NCBI GenBank assembly: GCA_910576205.1
Contig: CAJTHL010000019.1
Span: 23,378 to 87,377 of the forward strand
Direction: 5' to 3'
DNA: 64,000 nucleotides
DNA from: Clostridia bacterium
GTDB lineage: Bacteria; Bacillota; Clostridia; Lachnospirales; Lachnospiraceae
This document shows, one piece after another, positions 16,014 through 23,847 of this stretch. The notes under the pieces are model-generated. The model was given only the letters and a program-made list of their open reading frames with translations, did not search any database and was not told the origin of the DNA. Each line of letters opens with the position of its first letter. Position 1 is the first letter of the stretch. The translations under genes were made by a program, and so were the position numbers.

Positions 16014-17378
16014 ATGGCAGTAACGAGCCTATGGCATGTCAAAGGGAGCATAAAAGACGTGATTGACTATATAGAAAACCCAGAAAAGACCGTGCCGAAT
16101 CGGGAAATGCAGGACTTCTTTGACGTATTCTCCTATGTGAAGAATCCGTTAAAAACAAATGAGGGCGAGTATGTTTCCGCAGTCAACTGTCTGAAAGAAA
16201 CCGCCTTACAGCAGATGATTTTGACAAAGAAACAGTACCAAAAGACAGGCGGGTATATCGCATGGCACGGCTACCAGAGCTTCAAGCCAGACGAGGTAAC
16301 GCCCGAACAATGCCATGAAATCGGATTGAAACTGGCAAGTGAAATGTGGGGTGATAAATACCAGATAATCGTTGCCACCCACCTTGACAAAGGACATCTC
16401 CACAACCATTTCTGCTTTAACTCCGTTTCTTATCTGGATGGGAGCAAATACAATTACTCAAAATCGGAGCAGAAACGGTTAAGGGAAGTGTCCGACCACT
16501 TTTGCCGAGAGTACAGTTTGTCGGTAATTGAAAACCCCAAGAAAGCCCCGTCAAGACCGCTGTATCTGGATGAAAAAAGCGGAAAACCGACACGGTACAA
16601 CGTCTATCGGGAGGATTTAAGGGAGGCAATCAACGGGAGCAGGGATTTACAGCACATGATGAAATACCTTACCGATAAAGGATATGAGGTTGATTTTTCG
16701 GGCGGTCATTGGAAGATGAAGCTGCCACAGTACAAGCACTTCACAAGGTTAGACACGCTTGACGAGCGGCTGACACCCGATTTCATACGGTCATGTTTAG
16801 GCGGGACTTCCCGATATGGGAACTACAAAGCAAGGATTTCCTACTCTCCCCATATGCCAGAGCAGTATAAAAACGCATGGAAACCGCATCAGAAAACCAC
16901 GGGAATCTTAGCGTTATATTACTACTGGTGCTATCAGTTGGGGATATTTCCCAAAGGCACGGACTACAAGCCGACAAGCCCGCTGATGAAGGAGGAGCTT
17001 CGGAAACTGGACGAGATTACCGCACAGGTACGGTATATGTCAAAGCATAACATTTCTACCCTCTCCGATTTACACGCCGACAGGGAGAAAAACCAGACCA
17101 AAATGAATAAACTTATCGACTACCGCCAGCATTTACGGAATAAGGTACGCCGTGCCACACCAGCCGAAAAAGAAACACTTCGAGCCGAAAAACAGAATGT
17201 GACAGAACAGATAACGGAACTTAGAAAGCGGCTTAAATATGCAGACGGGATTGAAAAGCGCTCCGCCCATATCGACAACTGCTTAGACCAAATCCATGAT
17301 ACGATTGAAAATCAGAGGTCGAATCGGCAGAAACAGCCAGTAAAAACAGAACGCGGGAGGGAGGAATCATTACGATGA
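16014..17378 (+). CDS. MobP-type relaxase of the nested transposon
   Basis: A 454-residue relaxase/mobilization nuclease. Motif III reads HLDKGHLHNH (His123, His128, His130, His132). The preceding GYQSFKPDEVTPEQCHEIG is typical of this family. The C-terminal third is basic and coiled. It lets the element be mobilized by a resident conjugation system such as the surrounding ICE. It is clearly different from the outer relaxase at 8234-9643, though the same family. It overlaps the TnpW start by four bases. Confidence 0.9.
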   Translation: MAVTSLWHVKGSIKDVIDYIENPEKTVPNREMQDFFDVFSYVKNPLKTNEGEYVSAVNCLKETALQQMILTKKQYQKTGGYIAWHGYQSFKPDEVTPEQCHEIGLKLASEMWGDKYQIIVATHLDKGHLHNHFCFNSVSYLDGSKYNYSKSEQKRLREVSDHFCREYSLSVIENPKKAPSRPLYLDEKSGKPTRYNVYREDLREAINGSRDLQHMMKYLTDKGYEVDFSGGHWKMKLPQYKHFTRLDTLDERLTPDFIRSCLGGTSRYGNYKARISYSPHMPEQYKNAWKPHQKTTGILALYYYWCYQLGIFPKGTDYKPTSPLMKEELRKLDEITAQVRYMSKHNISTLSDLHADREKNQTKMNKLIDYRQHLRNKVRRATPAEKETLRAEKQNVTEQITELRKRLKYADGIEKRSAHIDNCLDQIHDTIENQRSNRQKQPVKTERGREESLR

Positions 17379-17638
17379 ATGAATCTTTTAGCGACACAGA
17401 AAAAGAAGAATTTTCAGAAGAAACCGCCATCCGTCAGATGATTGATGGGATTACGGACAGCCTTGCATCCATGACAAAAGAAGAACGGTTAGAATGGTTT
17501 CGCAGGTCACAATATCCCCATCCAATCAATTTTCAGAAAGAGATAGACGGCACAGTTTATACAGTCAATGCCCATTTTAACGCCGCCGCTGCTGAGAGCA
17601 TACAGGAAAAAACCGAACGCATTCTCCTAAAACTATAA
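17375..17638 (+). CDS. tnpW: Transposon-encoded protein TnpW
   Basis: An 87-residue protein. The C-terminal TVYTVNAHFNAAAAESIQEK is the TnpW family pattern. The ATG overlaps the relaxase stop. Relatives lie between the relaxase and tnpX in Tn4451-like elements, as here. The function is unknown. Confidence 0.8.
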   Translation: MNESFSDTEKEEFSEETAIRQMIDGITDSLASMTKEERLEWFRRSQYPHPINFQKEIDGTVYTVNAHFNAAAAESIQEKTERILLKL

Positions 17639-17742
17639 ACGGCATTTGAATTAAGGCTTTAAAGCGTTGAAGTGTTCTGCCAGATATGGTATGATAATGA
17701 CACCTACAATTCATATCATGTCTGGCTGTGGAAAGGAGAACT

Positions 17743-19416
17743 ATGAGCAATCAGCCAGAAAAAATAACAGCTTTATACTGCCGTTTAAGCCGTGACGATG
17801 AGCAGGACGGGCTTTCGGGCAGCATCAAGAATCAGCAGTCCATACTGGATAAATATGCAAAAGAGAACGGTTTCCGCAATCCCCGCTTCTTTGTAGACGA
17901 CGGATTTTCGGGGGTTACATTTACAAGACCCTCTTTTATGGAGATGATGGACTTAGCCGAGCAGGGGAAAATCGGGACAATTATTGTCAAAGACCACTCA
18001 AGGCTTGGGCGCAACCGCCTTGTTGTCGGGCAGTTGCTAGAGGAAGATTTTGAACGTCTGGACGTGCGGTATATTGCCATCATGGACAACATTGACACAG
18101 CAAAAGGCATCAGCGACCTTGTTCCCATGCAAGACTTATTCAACGAATGGCACGCCAAGAACACGAGTCAGAAAGTGCGGAATGTACTCCGCAATAAGGG
18201 ACTGTCGGGCGCACCACTTACAACCATTCCGCCATTTGGATACAAAAAGAATCCAGACAACCCAAAAGAATGGCTTGTTGACGAGCCTGCGGCTGAAGTT
18301 GTAAAACGGATTTTTGATATGTGCGTGGCAGGATTCGGACCGACACAGATAGCAAAAAAGCTGAAAGTCGACAAAGTAATGACGCCTACGGAATACTGGC
18401 GCAGTATCGGGAAACCGTACCGCAGGCTGTCCACCGTGCCATACGGCTGGTCAGCCGATACCGTGGGGAATATCCTCTCACGGCAGGAATATATCGGGGA
18501 CACTGTTAATTTTCGCACCACAAGCAAATCTTTTAAGAACAAGAAACGTCTGGAACGTCCGCAGGAGGAATGGCAGATATTTAAGGACACCCACCCTGCC
18601 ATTATTGACGAAGAAACTTTCCTGCTTGTGCAGGAGCTTCGGGAACACCGCCGCAGACCGACCAGACACGGAACTATTAGCATGTTTTCGGGACTGCTCT
18701 ACTGCGCTGACTGTGGGGAAAAACTGTATTACAATGCAATGGACAGCAAGCGTCAGCATCCCTATTTTTTCTGTTCCAGCTACCGCAAAAACTCTGACGT
18801 ATGCTCTGCCCACTATATCCGTGAAGAAGTCGTGGCAGGGATTGTATTGGAAAGCATGCAGAGGGTATTCTGGTATGTGCAGAGTTTTGAAAAGGATTTT
18901 GCCATGAAACAAATGGCGGCTTTCGGTGAGGAAAAGAAAAAAGAGCTTTCCATGAAGCGGAGGGAACTTGAAAAGACAAAGAAACGTGTCAGAGAGATTG
19001 ACAGCCTTATCCAGAAGATTTATGAGGACAATGTAAGCGGGAAAATCTCTGATGAACGCTTTGCCACCATGTCGATGGCGTTTGAGGACGAGCAGAAACA
19101 GTTAAAGACATCCATCCCCGACATGGAACAGTACCTTGAAACAGAAACAAACAAAAGCGACAGCCTTCAGCGGTTTATCGACAGGGTAAAATGCGTCACG
19201 CAGCTTACAGAATTAACCCCCGAAACCGTACATGAATTTATAGAAAAGATTGTCGTGTCCAATCCAGAATATATTGGCGGCAAACGCCATCAGAGTTTAG
19301 AAATTTATTATAATGGCGTAGGCATTGTCCGAGAACCGTCGCCAGAAGAAATGGAAGAACTGTTCCAAGAGCATATGCAGAATAGGAAATCCAGTCAGAA
19401 CAGCAAAACAGCGTAG
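17743..19416 (+). CDS. tnpX: Large serine recombinase TnpX/TndX family
   Basis: A 557-residue site-specific recombinase that excises and integrates the element. The N-terminal resolvase domain carries YCRLSRDD with the nucleophile Ser16 and KDHSRLGRNR. A recombinase domain and a zinc ribbon (CADCGEKLYY through CSSYRKNSDVC, near residues 320-350) follow, then a coiled coil. ATG 17743 follows GAAAGGAG; a TATGATAAT-like -10 lies near 17688. The right end of the element is about 50-75 bp after its stop. The 4-bp shared sequence at both junctions fits its chemistry. Confidence 0.93.
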   Translation: MSNQPEKITALYCRLSRDDEQDGLSGSIKNQQSILDKYAKENGFRNPRFFVDDGFSGVTFTRPSFMEMMDLAEQGKIGTIIVKDHSRLGRNRLVVGQLLEEDFERLDVRYIAIMDNIDTAKGISDLVPMQDLFNEWHAKNTSQKVRNVLRNKGLSGAPLTTIPPFGYKKNPDNPKEWLVDEPAAEVVKRIFDMCVAGFGPTQIAKKLKVDKVMTPTEYWRSIGKPYRRLSTVPYGWSADTVGNILSRQEYIGDTVNFRTTSKSFKNKKRLERPQEEWQIFKDTHPAIIDEETFLLVQELREHRRRPTRHGTISMFSGLLYCADCGEKLYYNAMDSKRQHPYFFCSSYRKNSDVCSAHYIREEVVAGIVLESMQRVFWYVQSFEKDFAMKQMAAFGEEKKKELSMKRRELEKTKKRVREIDSLIQKIYEDNVSGKISDERFATMSMAFEDEQKQLKTSIPDMEQYLETETNKSDSLQRFIDRVKCVTQLTELTPETVHEFIEKIVVSNPEYIGGKRHQSLEIYYNGVGIVREPSPEEMEELFQEHMQNRKSSQNSKTA

Positions 19417-19469
19417 CCACAGGGCTACACTGTCTACATAATCACATCATTATATTTTAGTCTATGCAA

Positions 19470-19491
19470 TAACATCCTTACGGAAAATTCC
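19470..19491 (-). repeat. Right end of the nested transposon (imperfect terminal inverted repeat)
   Basis: Read inwards on the minus strand, GG-AATTTTCCGTAAGGATGTTA is the partner of the left end at 9996-10019. It lies about 50 bp after the TnpX stop codon, the usual layout of these elements. Confidence 0.65.
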
Positions 19492-19688
19492 CCATAATCA
19501 AATTGCTGTATAACCTGCTGCACACACGCCGGGGCTAAACGGTTATCCCGGTAGTTGTCCGCAATGGCCTGTTCGATTGCCTCCCTGCACGCAACGTTTG
19601 CTTTGTGGGAAGCGTGGTACTGATCCAGTTCCCCATGCTCATGCGCATAGGTGGCAGAATGAAAATAAATTGGCGTTGTATCTTTCAA
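19492..19688 (-). pseudogene. DUF3849 gene, 5' part, interrupted by the nested transposon
   Basis: 65 host codons from TTG 19688 (GGAGGG lies six bases upstream). The segment FHSATYAHEHGELDQYHASH followed by KANVACREAIEQAI is the N-terminal half of DUF3849. The frame then runs about 20 codons into transposon DNA and stops at 19434. The 3' half is at 9676-9993. The original gene lay between the CD1845 gene and the relaxase. The truncated protein is unlikely to work. Confidence 0.85.
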
Positions 19689-19736
19689 TGAAATCCCTCC
19701 AATCAAAAAGCTGCCCTGGCAGACAGCCGTAATTAT

Positions 19737-19770
19737 AGAAAAAGGGCGGGGCTGCCAATGCGCCCCGCCG
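19737..19770 (-). terminator. Terminator upstream of the broken DUF3849 gene
   Basis: On the minus strand GGCGGGGC pairs with GCCCCGCC (19762-19769 and 19745-19752), followed by CTTTTTC. It follows the CD1845 gene. Confidence 0.75.
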
Positions 19771-19777
19771 AAACTGT

Positions 19778-20068
19778 TTAACCAAATATAAAATCTTTCA
19801 GGGCGCCATTTACGCCGCCGATCATGCCGACCAGCCAGGCCGCCGCCATCGGCAGACCGTATGGGCTGATAAGGAACGCGATCACCAGCCAGGACATTCC
19901 CGGCCAGAAACCGGCAGCGAAGAACAGCGCCAGCGCTGCCAGAAAAACAATTCCTGACAGAATCCCCAGCACAGCGCCGGAAATCACAACAAGAAATTTG
20001 CAGAATAAATAAAGAATCCCTGTAACTATTACAAATGGAAGTGCCAGCAGTTTACCAATCAGACGCAT
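19778..20068 (-). CDS. CD1845-family membrane protein
   Basis: A 96-residue protein that is almost all hydrophobic, with three predicted membrane helices. The order (short basic start, long LLALPFVIVTGILYLFCKFL helix, GxxxG-rich second helix, C-terminal GGVNGALKDF) fits the CD1845 family of ICE proteins. ATG 20068 was chosen because GAAAGGAGG lies just upstream. It lies between mobC and the relaxase region, so it may act in transfer. The role is unknown. Confidence 0.8.
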   Translation of the reverse strand: MRLIGKLLALPFVIVTGILYLFCKFLVVISGAVLGILSGIVFLAALALFFAAGFWPGMSWLVIAFLISPYGLPMAAAWLVGMIGGVNGALKDFIFG

Positions 20069-20159
20069 ACGTCCGCCTCCTTTCAAAGAGAAGCATATTT
20101 ACCCCTCTATTAGAATCTTACCGTGCCGGCCTGAGGAAATCAACGGCGTTCCTGCCTGT

Positions 20160-20504
20160 TTACGAAATGTTCGCAAATCCCCGCAGCAGCTTATCCATGC
20201 CATCCCACAGACTGTCCAGACGGGTGCGAAGGTCGTCCACGTCGGCAGCGTAAATACTCCCGGTCTCATTGGCACGTCTGGCATACTGGTTTAAGTTATT
20301 GGAGCAGATACGAAGGAGCCGTATCATTTCCTGAATGTCGCTCATATCCAGATGAATGATATAACCGTCAACCGCCATCTTGCGCAGATATGCGGACAGG
20401 TTGGTAATGCCGAGCTCCGCCATGCGCCCCTTTACCAGTTCCGCATCCTGCTCGGACATGACGAATTCCACCCGGACGGATTTTTTGTTATGCCCGGCTT
20501 TCAT
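20160..20504 (-). CDS. mobC: MobC relaxosome protein of the outer ICE
   Basis: A 114-residue protein. VRVEFVMSEQDAELVKGRMA and ITNLSAYLRKMAVDGYI are the ribbon-helix-helix start of MobC proteins, and NLNQYARRANETGSIY is the conserved C-terminal part. It assists nicking at oriT by the MobP relaxase at 8234-9643, from which it is now 10.5 kb distant. Its ATG overlaps the stop of the upstream gene (ATGA). Confidence 0.88.
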   Translation of the reverse strand: MKAGHNKKSVRVEFVMSEQDAELVKGRMAELGITNLSAYLRKMAVDGYIIHLDMSDIQEMIRLLRICSNNLNQYARRANETGSIYAADVDDLRTRLDSLWDGMDKLLRGFANIS

Positions 20505-21202
20505 CGTTCCTGCTCCTTTTTCGTGGAAGGCGGTTTATGGGTAGGAGCGGCGGCTGTCCAGGACTTTTTGAGCTTTCCACGTAAGGTATTCTTTTTCAGG
20601 CTGTCAATATATTCTTTTATATCGCCGTTTGTGGCATGGCAGAAGCGTTTGAGCCGTTCCCGTTTCAGGATTACGGCAAGTTCCCGTTCATTCTCTGGCA
20701 GAGCGGTTATCGACTTTGGGCTCCCATGTGCCGGCATCAGCTCATTCATAAGCTGTCGCTGGTCCTGATAAGGGATCGTGATATTAGCCCCGTCCTCAAA
20801 CACAACAGCCACTTTACCAATGGGGCAGGTCAGCAGCTTTACCCGCTCCACATGAGCCCCATAATCAAGCGGGTATATATCGCCGACCACTTTTTTGTCC
20901 TGCACGTCTTTGATCGAGAGGGCATAGGCAAGGACCGGATCTTTTGTCTGTTCATGGTAAAACTTCCACACATTATTTGCATGGCTGCCCTCCAGATAGA
21001 CCTCCCATTCCCGCAGGGTATAGGTGCCGCACGGCCTCGACATCCAGAGAAGCCGCCGGTCCTCCGGTTCTCCCGATAGAGCCAGCTTTGGGATCAGTTC
21101 TTTATCCAGGTCAAAATCATCCTTGTAGTGCTGCGTGTGCAGCTCCATGATCTGCCCCAGGCTGTCCAGTATATCCACGCCCTCAAACCTTACCGCGCCC
21201 AT
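20501..21202 (-). CDS. Conserved ICE accessory protein, unknown function
   Basis: A 233-residue soluble protein that I cannot assign to a named family. It begins MGAVRFEGVDILDSLGQIME and ends in a basic tail (HKPPSTKKEQER). No transmembrane segment or catalytic motif is visible. Its ATG shares a base with the stop of the preceding gene, and its own stop overlaps mobC, so it is part of a tightly packed operon with mobC. Its tail resembles those of several neighbours. A role in DNA processing before transfer is a guess. Confidence 0.7.
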   Translation of the reverse strand: MGAVRFEGVDILDSLGQIMELHTQHYKDDFDLDKELIPKLALSGEPEDRRLLWMSRPCGTYTLREWEVYLEGSHANNVWKFYHEQTKDPVLAYALSIKDVQDKKVVGDIYPLDYGAHVERVKLLTCPIGKVAVVFEDGANITIPYQDQRQLMNELMPAHGSPKSITALPENERELAVILKRERLKRFCHATNGDIKEYIDSLKKNTLRGKLKKSWTAAAPTHKPPSTKKEQER

Positions 21203-22143
21203 CAGCGTTCCCTCTCTGCCATCAGTGGCGCTGCCTGCCTTGCTTCATGCTCCGGGTGGTCTGCCTTCAGCCGTTCCATCAGGGAAGGTTTCTCTGTCGT
21301 TTCTTCCGGCAGCGTCTCCGGGGCAAGCTCTCGGATTTCCTCATAAGCCTGTCCGTCCGTCAGGTCAGGGCGCACAGGCGGTTCGTTGTTGAGGCGTCCG
21401 TCCAGCATATTGTAATTGCCGGTCTGTCCTTCCTCGTAAAGCTCCGCATTACGCAGATAGCTCTCCGGCGCCTGGAAGGGCTGCCCGGCAAACATGATCT
21501 CCCTATGGGGCGTAAACTGTGAGAGCACGCCGTCCCGGAGCCTTGCAAATTCTTCATACTGGCGCAGGGTAAGGCCGCGCTCCAGCATTTCCGCCTGGGT
21601 ATGCGCCCAGCCCTCCCCATAGAGAAAATAGTACATATCCGGCTGGTCGCAGACAAAGCACAGGGAGCCGTCCTGGTTGTCATAATAAGATGCCTGCATA
21701 TCCTGATAGTGGCAGCGTTCCTCACGTCCCAGGTACACCCGGTTATCTGCGCCCAGCATGGCGACCATGCCCGCATAGTTGCTGTGGACCGCAGAGCGGA
21801 TTTCCACCAATGGGTCCGCCTCCGGCATGATCTGCCTGCCGGGAATCTCATTGCGTTTTTCCGCTGCGTCATTTCTCGGCACCACTTCCTCATGGGCGCG
21901 GGCATCCAAATCCGGCTGTGCCGCACGTTTTTTAATTGCGCCCAGTTCCGGCTCTTTTTCCTCCACATAGTAGCGGACATTCGCCGTGGCATGGCGGCCG
22001 GCCTCGTCCGCATAATCCTGGGCGGCTTTTTCAGAATCAAATTCCAGAGGCTTTCCGTCCTCTTTGCACCAGCCCTCCGCACGTCCAAAAATGGAAGAGC
22101 CGCTGCGAACCGCCCATACGCCGTATACTTTTTCTTTTCCCAT
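21202..22143 (-). CDS. ICE polyvalent-type accessory protein, unknown function
   Basis: A 313-residue soluble protein. The N-terminal 60 residues (KVYGVWAVRSGSSIFGRAEG then a lysine-rich helix) look like a small domain found repeatedly on ICE proteins. A central acidic/aromatic segment (MYYFLYGEGWAHTQAEM) is not recognised. The C-terminus carries EKPSLMERLKADHPEHEAR, a version of the PSV/PSL motif present in many proteins of this ICE. No catalytic residues stand out. It is operonic with its neighbours. Confidence 0.7.
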   Translation of the reverse strand: MGKEKVYGVWAVRSGSSIFGRAEGWCKEDGKPLEFDSEKAAQDYADEAGRHATANVRYYVEEKEPELGAIKKRAAQPDLDARAHEEVVPRNDAAEKRNEIPGRQIMPEADPLVEIRSAVHSNYAGMVAMLGADNRVYLGREERCHYQDMQASYYDNQDGSLCFVCDQPDMYYFLYGEGWAHTQAEMLERGLTLRQYEEFARLRDGVLSQFTPHREIMFAGQPFQAPESYLRNAELYEEGQTGNYNMLDGRLNNEPPVRPDLTDGQAYEEIRELAPETLPEETTEKPSLMERLKADHPEHEARQAAPLMAERER

Positions 22144-22154
22144 CCTGACCCTCC

Positions 22155-22793
22155 TTACCGTTCCTGCTGTTTCGGCGTTTTCTGCTTCTTGCCCGGTTCC
22201 GCCGTTTTTGTTTCTTTTATCTGCTGCCGGACCGAGGCCCTGTGCTCCGGCTCCCTTTCGGAATCCGTGATATTGACATACTCGCCGATGATGTTCAGCG
22301 CCTCATGGTAGCTGCCGGAAGCAAACACCCGGTCCGACATTTCTTTTGCCTGGTCCGCCATATCATTCCTGCGGAGGGTGCGGGCCGCAATCCCTACCAG
22401 GTTGAAAACATTCCCGTCCTGGCCGATCAACGCGCAGTCAGGTTTCTCCGGCTCCGGCGAAGGCTCACTGATAAAGCCGTCCAGACGGTTCGGTACAAAA
22501 TCGGACAGCCAGGTACCCCCGAAATCCGCATGGGTCTGTAACCGCCAGATGGCAAGTTTCCCGATGTCCAGCTTTACATCCTCGAAAGGGTAGAGCAGGC
22601 AGGTAAGCTCCCCATACTGGAAAGCTGAAACGTCCTCAAATTTACTGCCGTCCTTCAAAATGCCCGCCCCGGTGAACATATCATTGATCCCGTCCACCCA
22701 TTCCTTCAAATCCCCGCCGCAGCCCTGCAGGATCAGGCCGTCTTTGCCCTCCATGCCCCGCAGGTCATCAGTTGTGATCGTGTTGATATTCAT
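22155..22793 (-). CDS. Conserved ICE accessory protein, unknown function
   Basis: A 212-residue soluble protein. The middle (DCALIGQDGNVFNLVGIAAR then EMSDRVFASGSYHEALNIIG) is a conserved block widespread in Tn1549-like elements, but no biochemical role is known to me. The C-terminus has HRASVRQQIKE and a lysine-rich tail ending KQQER, again the shared tail type. It lies 11 bp from the neighbours on both sides. Confidence 0.7.
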   Translation of the reverse strand: MNINTITTDDLRGMEGKDGLILQGCGGDLKEWVDGINDMFTGAGILKDGSKFEDVSAFQYGELTCLLYPFEDVKLDIGKLAIWRLQTHADFGGTWLSDFVPNRLDGFISEPSPEPEKPDCALIGQDGNVFNLVGIAARTLRRNDMADQAKEMSDRVFASGSYHEALNIIGEYVNITDSEREPEHRASVRQQIKETKTAEPGKKQKTPKQQER

Positions 22794-22804
22794 AAAACCG
22801 CCTC

Positions 22805-23335
22805 CTATCGTTCCTGTTGATGGTTGGTTTTCTGCCGGGTGGCTTTGGCCTCCGGCTGTTTTTTTAGCTGCTTACGGACGGAAGGCTTTACTGCCGGCTG
22901 CCACATATCCGTTAAGATGGCAGAGGCCGGCTGTTCCCATTCCTTCCCGAATCCACGGATCACAGTCCCGTACATGATCCCGTTATCCGCAAACATTTTC
23001 AAAGTGTCAAATGCCCGGTCAAATAATTCTATATTCTTTGCATCCACGCTGGGCGCAAAATGGATCACTCCTACAGGGTAATCCCCTCCGGTACCGACCC
23101 AGCCCCGGACAAACGCATCATAATCCTTTGTAACGCCGGCAGCCGCAAGCTCACCGGCATGGCTGGAATCCAACAGACTTGTCACTGCATACTGCCGGCC
23201 TAAGACCAATAGCCCTGTGTCCGGGTTATACATGAAGCGCCGGTTGTCAATCTGCTGTATGTCAATGGCCTGCGTCCATGTGTCGATCCGCATAATTTCC
23301 GGTATGACCAATATTTTTACTTTCTCGATAAACAT
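22805..23335 (-). CDS. Conserved ICE accessory protein, unknown function
   Basis: A 176-residue protein starting at ATG 23335 after GGGAGG. Features are an N-terminal hydrophobic strand (VKILVIPEIM), a central GWVGTGGDYPVGVIHFAP and a C-terminal VKPSVRKQLKKQ followed by a basic tail. I do not recognise a named domain. It is preceded by a structured noncoding segment (23356-23466). It shares the tail motif with neighbours, so it probably acts in the same process. Confidence 0.65.
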   Translation of the reverse strand: MFIEKVKILVIPEIMRIDTWTQAIDIQQIDNRRFMYNPDTGLLVLGRQYAVTSLLDSSHAGELAAAGVTKDYDAFVRGWVGTGGDYPVGVIHFAPSVDAKNIELFDRAFDTLKMFADNGIMYGTVIRGFGKEWEQPASAILTDMWQPAVKPSVRKQLKKQPEAKATRQKTNHQQER

Positions 23336-23355
23336 CCCTCCCGATTTTTCTGTCT

Positions 23356-23466
23356 GTCCGCAACTTAGGGCTGTTTCAGGGCGCCGGAGTATTCTTATTC
23401 AGCCGCCCCTTAAACCGGGTTCTGTAATCCTTGAAAATCAAGCCTCTTTTTGGCTAAGCTGCGGAC
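23356..23466 (-). other. Candidate structured RNA/leader
   Basis: The ends of this 111-bp segment are a 13-bp inverted repeat with one mismatch (GTCCGCAACTTAG and CTAAGCTGCGGAC). Inside are CTTGA-TTT-TCAAG and possible GGGCG/CGCCC and GGCTG/CAGCC stems. The whole noncoding gap between the Cys-rich VLP gene and the next gene is taken up by this fold. Confidence 0.4.
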
Positions 23467-23469
23467 ATA

Positions 23470-23847
23470 TTACCCCTGGTTCTGCCTGATCCGGCGCTTG
23501 CGTTCCCGCTCGGATTTCCGTCTGGCAAAGGCGCGGCAGGAATCCGAACAATATGCCTGGCTGGTGGTGGGAAGATACGCCCTGCCGCAGACCGGGCAGG
23601 TTTTCTGTTTCAGGGAAGTGTCCTCGCCCGTAAGGGCAGATTCCAGCGCCGGGTCAGCCGGCAGCACCGCCTCCCGGAAGTAGCGGCAAAAAGAGCCGGT
23701 CCACCATTTATGCAGCATATAACAGGGACAGTCCAAAGAACGGCAGAACTTATCCCGATTGTCATAGTTCGCGCAAAGGTCTGTTACCAGCCTTCGGATT
23801 GCCGCCCGTTCCTGTCTGGTTAATTCCCGTGAGGGCGGCCCGCTCAT
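23470..23847 (-). CDS. Cysteine-rich VLP domain protein
   Basis: A 125-residue protein with the family signature: LCANYDNRDKFCRSLDCPCY, then YFREAVLPADPALE (the VLP segment), then CPVCGRAYLPTTSQAYCSDS, a probable zinc ribbon. The C-terminus is very basic. It overlaps the topoisomerase stop by four bases, so both are in one operon. Such proteins always accompany Tn1549-like topoisomerase III genes. They may bind DNA, but this is not shown. Confidence 0.88.
   Translation of the reverse strand: MSGPPSRELTRQERAAIRRLVTDLCANYDNRDKFCRSLDCPCYMLHKWWTGSFCRYFREAVLPADPALESALTGEDTSLKQKTCPVCGRAYLPTTSQAYCSDSCRAFARRKSERERKRRIRQNQG

Larger units (their letters stand above)
9992..19495 (+). mobile_element. 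Tn4451-family mobilizable transposon nested in the outer ICE
   Basis: About 9.5 kb containing TnpV, TnpW and the large serine recombinase TnpX, plus its own MobC and relaxase. Cargo is a TetR-regulated MFS exporter with a Cys-rich KTR protein, an XRE regulator, a sigma-like protein and a DUF6194 protein. All genes lie on the plus strand, opposite to the host ICE. The 4-bp CCAT at 9992-9995 and 19492-19495 flanks it. Deleting the element with one copy restores the interrupted DUF3849 reading frame. Its GC content is lower than that of the surrounding ICE. Confidence 0.9.

Noticed and set aside
20087..20159. Gap between mobC and CD1845 as oriT of the outer ICE
   Set aside because: Only about 70 bp and no clear inverted repeat; no support beyond position.
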